A program made the position numbers and the translations under genes. Source: Candidatus Uhrbacteria bacterium (lineage in GTDB: Bacteria; Patescibacteriota; Patescibacteriia; UBA9934). Taken from it: 47,133 nt of DNA. The notes beneath the pieces were generated by a model. That model searched no databases. It saw only the letters and a program-made list of their open reading frames with translations, and was not told where the DNA came from. Positions 1 to 8,645 of this stretch are shown in pieces (the first letter of the stretch is position 1; each line of letters opens with the position of its first letter). The stretch covers positions 1 to 47,133 of the forward strand of contig CAINGB010000010.1 in the NCBI GenBank assembly GCA_903848275.1. Direction: 5' to 3'.

Positions 1-19
1 ACCGAGCATCGGATACCTC

Positions 20-256
20 ATGCGTTCCATCCCTTTTAGCGCCACTTGTCCCTCCGCGTCCCTAGTCGTCATGGTGAATGAGGAGGGTGAGGTCTTCCCA
101 CCAGCCAGCATCATCCTGCCGGACGGCCTCTACCACTTGGCCGACGGTGACAACGGCCAGCACGGATACTTCACTGTACTGCACGGCTCACCCAGCCGCG
201 CCATGCTCTTCGACGCCATACCCGCCGAACCCACAACCTCTTCTCCTGCGCCGTAG
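20..256 (+). CDS. Small hypothetical protein, member 1 of a local three-copy paralog family (may extend upstream of the window)
   Basis: ORF track. Shares V.VN..G.V...LPDGLY.L.D...HG.F.V..G.PSR with the ORF at 751-1386. Followed by a strong terminator. Confidence 0.55.
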   Translation: MRSIPFSATCPSASLVVMVNEEGEVFPPASIILPDGLYHLADGDNGQHGYFTVLHGSPSRAMLFDAIPAEPTTSSPAP

Positions 257-277
257 CTCAACCTCGGCCCACCTCGA

Positions 278-322
278 CTGGCACTCCCCGATAGATTCCC
301 GGGGGGTGCCAGTTTTCCTTTT
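278..322 (+). terminator. Rho-independent terminator
   Basis: ctggcactccccg-atagattc-ccggggggtgccag followed by ttttcctttt. Confidence 0.8.
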
Positions 323-445
323 ACGTCTAAAACTTGCTAATTTTGCTCACATCTGCTATAAACAGGCTCTGTTTGGCTGTCACTCTGGCGGTCAGCAGGT
401 TCCTAGCAACCCTCAAAAGTCCCTTTATTGGGCAGGTAAGAAGAC

Positions 446-661
446 ATGTCTTTGTTCAGCGGTCAGAAGCGCGTTCGGGCTCATCGTGGTGACTTCAGTG
501 TCATGGTCACCATCGATCAGCAGGGCAACATCACCAACCCCGATCTGCCATTGCGTACGGGCTACTACGTCCTCGAGGAAGACAACCGCACCTTCGAGGT
601 CGGTCGCCACGGCCAGGTCGGGCAAGCTCGTGTGCAGGGCGGTCTTCCGTTCAAATGTTGA
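446..661 (+). CDS. Small hypothetical protein, paralog member 2
   Basis: ATG preceded by aggtaagaag. VMVTIDQQGNITNPDLPLRTGYYVLEEDN resembles the 20-256 and 751-1386 products. Confidence 0.55.
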   Translation: MSLFSGQKRVRAHRGDFSVMVTIDQQGNITNPDLPLRTGYYVLEEDNRTFEVGRHGQVGQARVQGGLPFKC

Positions 662-750
662 CTTTTCCGCCAATCTCAGGCACTATCCGGCCACCAGTCA
701 TTCCGGCTGGCTTCCCCAACCCACTAGCCCTATCGAGGGCGGAGTACAAC

Positions 751-1386
751 ATGCGTACAACCTTCCATGTCACGGATTCCACGGGCCGCACCTACGCGGT
801 CACGGTCGACGGCAAGAACAACGTCACCGTTCTCGGCGACGACCAGTTGCCCGACGGCATCTACCAGCTCCACGCGCTCGACGACGAGCTGGTCGAGCAT
901 GGGCGCTTCTCGGTCGGCAGCGGTTGCCCCAGCCGGGTCGTCCGCACCACGCCCGACAGCCGCCGCAGCGAGCCTGACAGCCTGGCACCGTTGGCCGGCA
1001 ACGCCTTCGCCTACCGCAACTTCCTGCACCGCCTCGAGTACCGCCGCACCATCCTCGATGGTCTGTCCTGCAACCTCTGCAACCAGCTGCACAGCGCCAC
1101 CCAGCTGTCGGCGGACACGTTGCAGGCCTGGCGCCTCGACCTGCAGGAACGTCTGGCCTTCGAGGAGACGCGGTTGTCGAGCCGCATCCTGATGGAGCTC
1201 ACCAGGGAGAGCACCTCCCACGCGTCCCGCACCTACTTCCAGTTCAAGGACCGTCAGCAGGCGCTCGACACCTGGCGTCGTCTCGAGCATCTGCTCGTCT
1301 GGCAGTCGAACCAGCCCGAGGTGGAGAAGTCGCCCGCGCCGCCCGCCGCCACGCTCTTCGGCACCCCGGAGGAAGCCCAGGCCTAG
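751..1386 (+). CDS. Hypothetical protein, paralog member 3 with an added helical C-terminal region
   Basis: ORF track 655-1386. Preferred ATG at 751 after ggagtacaac. N-terminal YAVTVDGKNNVTVLGDDQLPDGIYQL...HGRFSVGSGCPSR. Confidence 0.65.
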   Translation: MRTTFHVTDSTGRTYAVTVDGKNNVTVLGDDQLPDGIYQLHALDDELVEHGRFSVGSGCPSRVVRTTPDSRRSEPDSLAPLAGNAFAYRNFLHRLEYRRTILDGLSCNLCNQLHSATQLSADTLQAWRLDLQERLAFEETRLSSRILMELTRESTSHASRTYFQFKDRQQALDTWRRLEHLLVWQSNQPEVEKSPAPPAATLFGTPEEAQA

Positions 1387-1402
1387 CCACCGTCGGCGTT
1401 CA

Positions 1403-1427
1403 CCACGTCGGTCGCGACCGACCGTGG
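1403..1427. repeat. Palindromic repeat, family P1 (CCACGTCGGTCGCGACCGACGTGG type)
   Basis: ccacgtcggtcgcgaccgaccgtgg. Related copies at 1559, 7695 and 38876. Confidence 0.75.
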
Positions 1428-1441
1428 CGCGTCACCTTAAT

Positions 1442-1476
1442 CAGTCTGTCCCTCGCGGCAGACTGGTTTTGTTTTC
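1442..1476 (+). terminator. Rho-independent terminator
   Basis: cagtctg-tccctcgcgg-cagactg followed by gttttgtttt. Confidence 0.75.
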
Positions 1477-1495
1477 AGGCTGAACACCTTTAGCA

Positions 1496-1560
1496 GCCTG
1501 AGCCTTGTAGGAGCGAGTAACTGCCATATCTCCTATGACGACGCCAACCTCGGCCCTGCC
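1496..1560 (+). repeat. Dispersed ~65-bp repeat, family R1
   Basis: gcctgagccttgtaggagcgagtaactgcc...tcctatgacgacgccaacctcggccctgc, closely matching 42584-42650. The first ~28 bp also match 33279-33306. Confidence 0.7.
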
Positions 1561-1582
1561 ACGTCGGTCGCGACCGACGTGG
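1559..1582. repeat. Perfect 24-bp palindrome, family P1
   Basis: ccacgtcggtcg|cgaccgacgtgg. Confidence 0.85.
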
Positions 1583-1833
1583 CCTGCGCCAGCGCCCGAG
1601 TTCGAGCCCCCGCCAAGCGCAGCGCAGGCGAAGCGAGCGGCGAATAGTCGAGAGCGTAGGCGAGTTATTTTTTTACGAAGCCAAGCGGCAGACTATTCGG
1701 TAAGCGAGCAGTTATCCACAGACAACATGGAGACTTTATTCCTCCTATGTTAGGCTGCTAGTAAGAATTTTATTTACGCTTAGCCAAATTGAATACTTAA
1801 AGTGTTCAGGGGAGGGGATGAACATCAATTGTT

Positions 1834-3141
1834 ATGGCCGAATTTAAACCGGAAATCGAAACCGCTGCCAAAATCAAAGTCATCGGCGTGGGTGGCGGTG
1901 GTGGCTCAGCCCTCAACCGCATGATCTTGGAGAAGTTGCGCGGCGTCGACTTCATCGCCGTCAACACGGACGCTCAAGCGCTCCATGCCAATCTTGCCCT
2001 GACCAAAATCCCTATCGGTAAAACCGCCACCCGTGGTTTGGGTGCTGGCATGAATCCGGAAGTTGGTCGTCGCGCTGCGGAAGAAAATGCCAACGACATT
2101 AGGACTGCTATCGCCGGGGCCGACATGGTCTTCCTCACTTGTGGCTTGGGTGGTGGTACCGGCAGTGGCGCCATTCCAGAAATTGCTAAAATCGCCCGCG
2201 AGGTCGGTGCCCTCACCGTGGCCGTCGTCACCAAGCCTTTCGGTTTCGAAGGCGCCCAGCGTAAACGCATTGCCGACGAAGCCTACGCTGAACTCTGCGC
2301 TCAGGTCGACACCGTCATCACCATTCCAAACGACCGCGTCCTGCAAATCATCGACAAGAAAACTTCACTCCTCGACGCCTTCAAAATTGTCGACGACGTG
2401 CTCCGCCAAGGCGTGCAGGGGATTTCGGAAATCATCACCATTCCAGGCCTCATCAACGTCGACTTCGCGGACGTCAAAGCCATCATGCAAAACGCCGGTA
2501 GCGCGCTCATGGGCATCGGTCGGGCCTCGGGCGAGAACCGTGCTGTGGAAGCTGCCAAGCAAGCCATCGCCTCACCCTTACTCGAACTTTCCATCGACGG
2601 CGCCAAGGGCATTCTCTTTACCGTCACCGGCAGTGCGGACCTCGCCATGTACGAAGTCGCTGAAGCCGCCAAAATCATCACCGGTTCCGCGGACGAAGAC
2701 GCTCGTGTCATCTTCGGTGCCAACATCGACGAAACTTTGCAAGACGAAGTTCGCATCACCGTCGTCGCTACTGGCTTCGACAACCGTGACCACCGCCGCG
2801 CCCCTTCACTGGCTGGCGACGTCGAAATCACGCCACAAAGCAGCTGGAACGCCCCTCGTCGCGATGATTATCGCTCTGCTCCAGCCGTTCCAGCTCGCAA
2901 CAGCTACATGCCGGTCAAGGAATCACCGTTTACTGAACGACGCGTGTCAGTCGCTGAACCAAGTCGCAGCTCGGTTTCGCCCGCCGGGACGCGTGACCCT
3001 TACGAAGAAGATCCTCGTCAGCAAATTCCCGTCTACACGCCACCAACACCACAGCAACCAGCCCAGGTCCAAGCCCAACCCAAAAAAGATGACGACGACG
3101 AGCTTGGTATTCCTGCTTTTATCAGACGCAAGATGATGTAG
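1834..3141 (+). CDS. ftsZ: Cell division protein FtsZ
   Basis: GVGGGGGSALNRM, CGLGGGTGSGAIPEIAKIA tubulin/FtsZ signature; conserved C-terminal tail ELGIPAFIRRK. Confidence 0.98.
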   Translation: MAEFKPEIETAAKIKVIGVGGGGGSALNRMILEKLRGVDFIAVNTDAQALHANLALTKIPIGKTATRGLGAGMNPEVGRRAAEENANDIRTAIAGADMVFLTCGLGGGTGSGAIPEIAKIAREVGALTVAVVTKPFGFEGAQRKRIADEAYAELCAQVDTVITIPNDRVLQIIDKKTSLLDAFKIVDDVLRQGVQGISEIITIPGLINVDFADVKAIMQNAGSALMGIGRASGENRAVEAAKQAIASPLLELSIDGAKGILFTVTGSADLAMYEVAEAAKIITGSADEDARVIFGANIDETLQDEVRITVVATGFDNRDHRRAPSLAGDVEITPQSSWNAPRRDDYRSAPAVPARNSYMPVKESPFTERRVSVAEPSRSSVSPAGTRDPYEEDPRQQIPVYTPPTPQQPAQVQAQPKKDDDDELGIPAFIRRKMM

Positions 3142-3142
3142 T

Positions 3143-3616
3143 ATGTTCTGTCCGGTCTGTAGTGGAAAATCGACAAGAGTCATCGATTCTCGACTTTCGG
3201 CCGACAGCTTAACGGTGCGCCGTCGCCGCGAATGCGAGAAAGCCAAATGTGCTTTTCGTTTCTCAACGGTCGAAGAAATAGAAATCCTCGACGTCACTGT
3301 GGTCAAGCGTAACGGTCGCCGCGAATCCTACAATCGCGAAAAAATCGAAAGCGGCCTCAAAAAATCTTTAGAGAAGCGCCCGTACACCGACGTCCAATTC
3401 CGCACCCTCGTGCACACCATTGAACGCGAAATCCAAAAGGGGAGAGGCTCGGAAATCACCAGCCGCGACATCGGCGCCATTCTCATGGAGCAACTCCGCA
3501 GCTTCGACAAAGTTGCCTATATCCGTTACGCCAGCGTCTATCACTCCTTCGAAGACGTCGCTACCTTCGCGGAAGAGTTGCGCAAACTCGGTGCAGTGGG
3601 GAAGAAGAAAAAATAA
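3143..3616 (+). CDS. nrdR: Transcriptional repressor NrdR
   Basis: MFCPVCSGKSTRVIDSRLS..VRRRRECEKAKCAFRFSTVE zinc ribbon plus ATP-cone region. Confidence 0.96.
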   Translation: MFCPVCSGKSTRVIDSRLSADSLTVRRRRECEKAKCAFRFSTVEEIEILDVTVVKRNGRRESYNREKIESGLKKSLEKRPYTDVQFRTLVHTIEREIQKGRGSEITSRDIGAILMEQLRSFDKVAYIRYASVYHSFEDVATFAEELRKLGAVGKKKK

Positions 3617-3632
3617 CTACAGAAATAAAAAC

Positions 3633-3662
3633 AAAATGATGTTATACTAATGACATCATTTT
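3633..3662 (+). promoter_or_regulatory. Putative pyk promoter/operator: inverted repeat with -10 box TATACT in its loop
   Basis: aaaatgatgt-TATACTaatg-acatcatttt immediately upstream of pyk. Confidence 0.5.
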
Positions 3663-3666
3663 TGTT

Positions 3667-5073
3667 ATGGAGGAAACGCGCACCAAAATAATCTGCACCA
3701 TCGGCCCGGCCTCGAGTTCGGTGTCTATGTTGGTGCGTATGATTAACGCTGGAATGAGAGTTGCCAGGCTCAACTTTTCTCACGGCGATCATCCAAGTCA
3801 CGCCGCGCTCATCAAAACTGTCCGCGCCGCGGCACGCAAGGCTGGTCAGACGGTAGCCATCCTGCAAGACTTGCAAGGCCCCAAAATCCGCGTCGGTGAG
3901 TTGCCAGCCAAGGGCGTCATTCTCCACAAAGCCGAGAAAATAATTCTCACAACATCACTCGTCGCTTACAAAACTGGCGGCGCGATCCCCGTCACTTACG
4001 CCTCGCTGCACCGTGACGTCAAAGTCGGCCACCGCCTTCTCTTCGACGACGGCACCATCGAGGTAGTTGTGGAGAAAGTCCGCGGCCACAATATCACCGC
4101 CAAGGTCAAAGTCCCCGGCGTTCTTACTTCCCACAAAGGCCTCAACTTGCCGGACTCAATGGTCGGCGAGGCCTCATTCACGCCCAAAGATCGCGAGGAT
4201 CTCCTCTTCGGCGTCAGCCAGGGCGTGGACTGGGTCGCGCTCTCTTTCGTTTCCTGCGCCGACGACATCATCACCGCCCGTTCCGTCGCTAAGTCAGCCG
4301 CCAAAGCCGCTGGCGTGCCCGTCCCGCTGTTCTTCGCCAAAGTCGAGCGTCGTACCGCACTCGATAACTTCCCCGAAATTCTCGCTGCTGCGGACGGCAT
4401 CCTCTTGGGCCGTGGCGATTTGGGCGTGGAAGTTCGCCCCGAAGAAGTCCCTGAAATCCAAAAAGATATCGTCGAAGCCTGTCGTCAAGCTGGCAAACCA
4501 GTTGTTGTGGCCACCCAAATGCTCAATTCCATGGTTACCAATCCGCGGGGGACTCGCGCCGAAATCTCCGACGTCGCCAACGCTGTCTTTGATCACACCG
4601 ACGCCGTCATGCTCTCCGCCGAAAGTGCCACTGGCCGTTATCCGGCCGTCACCGTGGCCGCTATGACCGCCGTCATCCGTGAAGCCGAGAAGTCGCGCTA
4701 CGACGACATTCATCACGTCTCACTCCGCGTGCCCGACGTCGCCGAGGCCCTCGCGCAATCAGTTCACGTTCTCGCCGCCAGTGGCCTCATTTCCGCCATC
4801 GTCGTGGTCGCCGGCCAAGGCGTCGTCGCTCAACAAATTAACATGTTCCGCCCCGACGTCCCAGTTTTCATGGTCTGTCCCGACGAGTCGACTGCTCGTC
4901 GCGCCATCGTCGCTTCCGGTATTATTCCCCTCATCATGGCCGACTCTCCCGGTACTCTCATCTCTCGCCTGCAAACAAAAATCCACCACGACAAACTAGT
5001 TCGTCGTGGTTCGCAAATCGCTGTCGTCATCAGTAACGGCGCCGAAATCAAACTCTCTATAGTTCACGTTTAG
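3667..5073 (+). CDS. pyk: Pyruvate kinase
   Basis: TKIICTIGPASSS, LQDLQGPKIRVGELP, GDLGVEV, VATQMLNSMV, MLSAESATGRYP. Confidence 0.97.
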   Translation: MEETRTKIICTIGPASSSVSMLVRMINAGMRVARLNFSHGDHPSHAALIKTVRAAARKAGQTVAILQDLQGPKIRVGELPAKGVILHKAEKIILTTSLVAYKTGGAIPVTYASLHRDVKVGHRLLFDDGTIEVVVEKVRGHNITAKVKVPGVLTSHKGLNLPDSMVGEASFTPKDREDLLFGVSQGVDWVALSFVSCADDIITARSVAKSAAKAAGVPVPLFFAKVERRTALDNFPEILAAADGILLGRGDLGVEVRPEEVPEIQKDIVEACRQAGKPVVVATQMLNSMVTNPRGTRAEISDVANAVFDHTDAVMLSAESATGRYPAVTVAAMTAVIREAEKSRYDDIHHVSLRVPDVAEALAQSVHVLAASGLISAIVVVAGQGVVAQQINMFRPDVPVFMVCPDESTARRAIVASGIIPLIMADSPGTLISRLQTKIHHDKLVRRGSQIAVVISNGAEIKLSIVHV

Positions 5074-5081
5074 GCTAACGA

Positions 5082-5124
5082 CATATTCATCGGACGTAGA
5101 CTCGGTCTACGTCGGATGTATATG
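5082..5124. terminator. Long near-perfect inverted repeat between convergent genes (likely bidirectional terminator)
   Basis: catattcatcggacgtagac-tcg-gtctacgtcggatgtatatg between the pyk stop and the stop of the minus-strand ORF. Confidence 0.5.
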
Positions 5125-5149
5125 GTACGAGCCAATAAAAAGGAATTCG

Positions 5150-5389
5150 TCAATGCGTCAAATTAGCCAACCAGGCCGGCAACAGTGGTAAAACAATCCT
5201 CGACGCAATAAAAATCGCTATCCCAAAAATCACCGTTCCACCAATCGCAATGCCAAAACCATAGACAATCCCGTCGAGCAGGCGATGCATTAGCCGCTTG
5301 CTTGTTTTAATCGAATCGACGTAAACTTTACGGGTCTTGCTGATCTCCTCTACCAACTGCTGTTCTTCACTAGCGAGCGATTTCTTCAT
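5150..5389 (-). CDS. Small single-pass membrane protein, hypothetical
   Basis: 79 aa; hydrophobic segment GIAIGGTVIFGIAIFIASRIVLPLLPAWL. Confidence 0.7.
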   Translation of the reverse strand: MKKSLASEEQQLVEEISKTRKVYVDSIKTSKRLMHRLLDGIVYGFGIAIGGTVIFGIAIFIASRIVLPLLPAWLANLTH

Positions 5390-5413
5390 ATTGTTTCCAG
5401 TATATCACCCATT

Positions 5414-5935
5414 ATGAAACTCATCATCATCAACGGTCCCTGGGGAGTAGGTAAGTCCACCACCGCCGCGCTTCTGCATCACGAATTGCCCGGCTCTTTT
5501 CACCTCGAACTCGACGTATTGCGCCGTTGTATTAGCGGCTACGAACAGGACCGTCAAAAAAGTTTTTATTTCTCACTGACCCTCGCACTCGGCATCATGG
5601 AAACTTGTTTCGCCGACGGTCGTGACGTCATCATCGATAAAATGTTCTTCGACGGGGAAGTCATCGATCAACTCATCACCGTTGCCGCCAAGTTCGACGC
5701 TAGCGTCCACGAATTCATTCTCTGGTGCGACAACCGCACTCTCCTGGAACGCGGCGCCACCCGCGGCTATTCAAGCGGAGTCTTCTCCATCGACAAAGCC
5801 CAGCGCTCCTGGGAACTCATCGCCAAACTTATCCCTCTGCGCCCCACGGCCACCGTCCTCGACACGAACTCTCTCTCACCGGCAGACGTGGCTCAAAAAA
5901 TTATGGTCTACCTCAAAGATATACCTTTGACGTAG
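5414..5935 (+). CDS. AAA-type P-loop kinase-like protein
   Basis: N-terminal MKLIIINGPWGVGKSTTAALL Walker A; 173 aa. Confidence 0.8.
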   Translation: MKLIIINGPWGVGKSTTAALLHHELPGSFHLELDVLRRCISGYEQDRQKSFYFSLTLALGIMETCFADGRDVIIDKMFFDGEVIDQLITVAAKFDASVHEFILWCDNRTLLERGATRGYSSGVFSIDKAQRSWELIAKLIPLRPTATVLDTNSLSPADVAQKIMVYLKDIPLT

Positions 5936-5971
5936 ACACACTTATCCACAGAAAATATCCTTAAATAGCAA

Positions 5972-6096
5972 GAGCGCCCAGATTTCTCTGAGCGCTCGAG
6001 AGCTTCGTGTTGGAGTACCTTCACGAAAGTGAGTCTGGTTGGAGCTGCTAACCTCCTACCTATCCGGGTCAATCGAGTCGACCCCAGCCTAGACTC
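5972..6096 (-). ncRNA. Candidate structured RNA of unknown class
   Basis: Minus strand: closing stem GAGTCTaGGcTGG/CCAACCAGACTC encloses two hairpins (GGGTCGACTCGATTGACCC, GGAGGTTAGCAGCTCC), followed by GAGCGC...GCGCTC hairpin. No coherent ORF. Confidence 0.3.
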
Positions 6097-6438
6097 GTAA
6101 GCATCCTTGCAGGACACCCACATTAGGCAACGCCAGTTTTACCTAGCGTGAGCAGTGGATCTACCAGTATGAGCGCGGCTCAAGCTCGGTCCTGGTGTGA
6201 GTTCATAGTCGAGTGCTATGCGCTCAGCTCATCTTTCGATGGAATGGGTGAAATAGTTGGTAACTTTCGAGGGGCCTTTTGGGCGACAAGATCGTTATGG
6301 TTCCAACCACTCCCTACAAACCCACATTTCCTCGAGGTCTGTAGTAACTTACGGTTACCCGTTAGCTTGGCGCAAGACTACAGGCGAAAATTAGTTAAGT
6401 CAAGCCTAGACACCTAATAAAAAAAACCTAATTAGCTC

Positions 6439-6490
6439 AAAAAGAAAGCCCCCTGCTTTAACGGGTTACCATCCGGTAACCCAACGCAGG
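6439..6490 (-). terminator. Rho-independent terminator for the minus-strand gene at 6557-7657
   Basis: Minus strand: CCTGCgttGGGTTACCggatGGTAACCCgttaaaGCAGG followed by GGGCTTTCTTTTT. Confidence 0.75.
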
Positions 6491-6556
6491 AGGTCTTACT
6501 TCTTCTACCTTTAAGGTATCATAGTCAGTAGCAAGAATCAAGAGCCGTCAATACCT

Positions 6557-7657
6557 CTAAAAATTACTATCAATGCTCGTCACTGCAGCCTTTGCCGTAG
6601 CCGCATCGTAGTCGGTTGACTGATCAATTACGCTACCAATCGAGTAATTGCCGCGGAGAACTGCGGACACGGTTACGAGCGACGCTTGCCAGTTGGTGGC
6701 GTAGTCGGCCTTGACCAGAGCCTCGGTTAAGTAGTGGTGTAGTACAGCACCACGACTGATCGCATAAACCTCATTAGCGCTCGTAAATTTAACCAGCACC
6801 GTGCCTGGATGAAGCGTCACATTTTTGCCAAGCGACAGCGTCGACATAAACGCCGAGCTGACGGTTTTGACGCCACTCCAGTTGCTATACCAAGTGTAGT
6901 ACACGGCTTCGGTGGGGAAGGCGTGACGCTTGCCATCAGTACCTAGGTAATACACAGCGTGGCAATCATCGCTTTTTTTAACATTACTGCCGCAAGCCGT
7001 CTTAATCCTATCGCCAGCAGTAGCCTCGGCTGGAACGCCATAACCCGTTATCGCCACCGTGCGACTGGCTCCGAGAGTCGAATTTCCATCACCATCGGTG
7101 CAACTTACAGCTGCCTGCACTGCGCCATAGCCATCGGTACTGACGGTGTTGAAGGCGTAGTCAGTACTCCAAGTCGCATCCCAAGTATTACCCTGGTGCG
7201 TCAAATCGGCCACGCTGATATGATCCACCATCAAGCGGCACGACGTCACCAGCGCTTCACCTGTCGCCGACACTGTCACCTTCGTCGACACATTGGCCGT
7301 TGCCTTCGAAGTAGAAACCTGCGACACGGTCGGGCCGACGGTATCAATCTCGAAGGTCATTGAGCTGCTGTTACTGATGGCATTATGATTATCGTGGGCT
7401 CGCACGTAAAAAGTGTGCCAGCCGTTCGCTTGTGTCGGCAGAGTATAAGTAAAGACGTTGCCAATCCCGCTGTAACCGCCGGCATCTACGGCTGCGTCAT
7501 ACCAGGTCGCCCCGCTTGGCGCACTCCAGCTGAACGTCGGCGTGGTGTCGTTCGTATACTGGCCGGGGGAGATCGTCAGACTATTCGGTGCGCTAACGGA
7601 GGCAAAAGCCACACTTGGCACAGCGAACATCGCGAGGGCAAGTAGAAGTATTTTCAT
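6557..7657 (-). CDS. Secreted protein with Ig-like region and a C-terminal DDCHAVYYLGTDGKRHAFP domain
   Basis: Signal peptide MKILLLALAMFAVPSVAFA; TNDTTPTFSWSAPSGATWYD fibronectin/Ig-like. ATG at 7657 preferred over the longer ORF start. Confidence 0.75.
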   Translation of the reverse strand: MKILLLALAMFAVPSVAFASVSAPNSLTISPGQYTNDTTPTFSWSAPSGATWYDAAVDAGGYSGIGNVFTYTLPTQANGWHTFYVRAHDNHNAISNSSSMTFEIDTVGPTVSQVSTSKATANVSTKVTVSATGEALVTSCRLMVDHISVADLTHQGNTWDATWSTDYAFNTVSTDGYGAVQAAVSCTDGDGNSTLGASRTVAITGYGVPAEATAGDRIKTACGSNVKKSDDCHAVYYLGTDGKRHAFPTEAVYYTWYSNWSGVKTVSSAFMSTLSLGKNVTLHPGTVLVKFTSANEVYAISRGAVLHHYLTEALVKADYATNWQASLVTVSAVLRGNYSIGSVIDQSTDYDAATAKAAVTSIDSNF

Positions 7658-7693
7658 ATACTGTAATGCTGAGCCAGTTCGCACCTGTTGTCA

Positions 7694-7719
7694 ACCACGT
7701 CGTTCGCGAACGACGTGGT
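7694..7719. repeat. Perfect 26-bp palindrome, family P1 variant
   Basis: accacgtcgttcg|cgaacgacgtggt. Confidence 0.85.
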
Positions 7720-7725
7720 CAATTG

Positions 7726-7769
7726 TAAGTGGTCTACATTCAATGTATACATTGAATGTAGACCACTTA
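7726..7769. repeat. Perfect 44-bp palindrome
   Basis: taagtggtctacattcaatgta|tacattgaatgtagaccactta; overlaps a TTATCCACA box at 7767. Confidence 0.9.
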
Positions 7770-7811
7770 TCCACAGAAAACACCAGAAAAAACAAACGTA
7801 ACGCAGCAACC

Positions 7812-8642
7812 CTAAACACTAAACTCCAAGATCATCGGCAAGTGGTCGGACAAGGGGATGTCTGGCACCTCAAAACTCGTCACCTTCACGCCCGGCGACG
7901 TGAACGTGTAGTCGGCGAACTCTTGGTAACCCTCCGGCGTGTTGGCATACTGCGGCGAGAGCTTCCGGTGGTTACTGCCGCGGGTCGACTTGATGCCGTA
8001 CTCCACCACCAAATTGCGGTATCCAGCTCGTTCCCACATTCTCACCGACTCCGTGTCCGGCATTAAATTAAAATCTCCTAGCACAATCTTCTCACCATCC
8101 TTATCCGCCAAAAAGTCGAGCACCTTCTGCGACTGCGCCAATCTCTTCGGCGAATCGCGCTTACTCCCTGGTTGCGAATTTCCATGCAAGGTCACAATCG
8201 TCACCCCGAAGCCCGGCTTAAGCCGGGCTTCGGGGTTCGGAGCTATAGTTACGTACACAGCATTATGGCCGAGCGTCTCAAAATCCTTGCCATCGTAACT
8301 ATTGAACTCATTATAAATAAAAAAACTACCTTGCGCCTTCACCTCCAACCCCCTCTTATACAAAATCGCATTGCCCATCAACAGCTGTCCCTCATACTCC
8401 GTCGTCATGTCAAAATCCTCTTGCCCGGGCGCAAAAATACCGGCGAACCCAGGCAATGCTCGCCGCAACTCCTCCAAAAAATTTGCCCGTCCTTCATAGG
8501 GTAGGGAACTCATATCTTCGTTCGGATTACTCAGCACCTCCTGCAGACAAAACACATCCGTCGACGCCGCCTGCTCGTTACAAAACTTGATTAGCGCCGC
8601 AAACTCATGTCCGCGAAAAATATTGAGCGAAATTATTTTCAT
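7812..8642 (-). CDS. Endonuclease/exonuclease/phosphatase family protein
   Basis: MKIISLNIFRG, FCLQEV, TLHGNS, VLGDFNLMPDT, SDHLPMILEF. Confidence 0.9.
   Translation of the reverse strand: MKIISLNIFRGHEFAALIKFCNEQAASTDVFCLQEVLSNPNEDMSSLPYEGRANFLEELRRALPGFAGIFAPGQEDFDMTTEYEGQLLMGNAILYKRGLEVKAQGSFFIYNEFNSYDGKDFETLGHNAVYVTIAPNPEARLKPGFGVTIVTLHGNSQPGSKRDSPKRLAQSQKVLDFLADKDGEKIVLGDFNLMPDTESVRMWERAGYRNLVVEYGIKSTRGSNHRKLSPQYANTPEGYQEFADYTFTSPGVKVTSFEVPDIPLSDHLPMILEFSV
8203..8236. repeat. Perfect 34-bp palindrome inside a coding sequence
   Basis: accccgaagcccggctt|aagccgggcttcggggt; encodes NPEARLKPGFGV in the EEP protein. Confidence 0.9.
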
Positions 8643-8645
8643 ATT

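Noticed and set aside
78-977. 299-aa plus-strand ORF overlapping the three small paralogs
   Set aside because: Runs across a strong terminator and through the better-supported small ORFs in another frame; composition is Ser/Arg/Pro-rich noise.
6148-6417. 89-aa ORF in the 6-kb intergenic gap
   Set aside because: No clear SD or recognisable motif; the region looks non-coding. Left uncalled.
7726-7769. XerCD dif site
   Set aside because: Lacks the 11-6-11 arm/spacer layout and typical dif sequence; it is a continuous palindrome.
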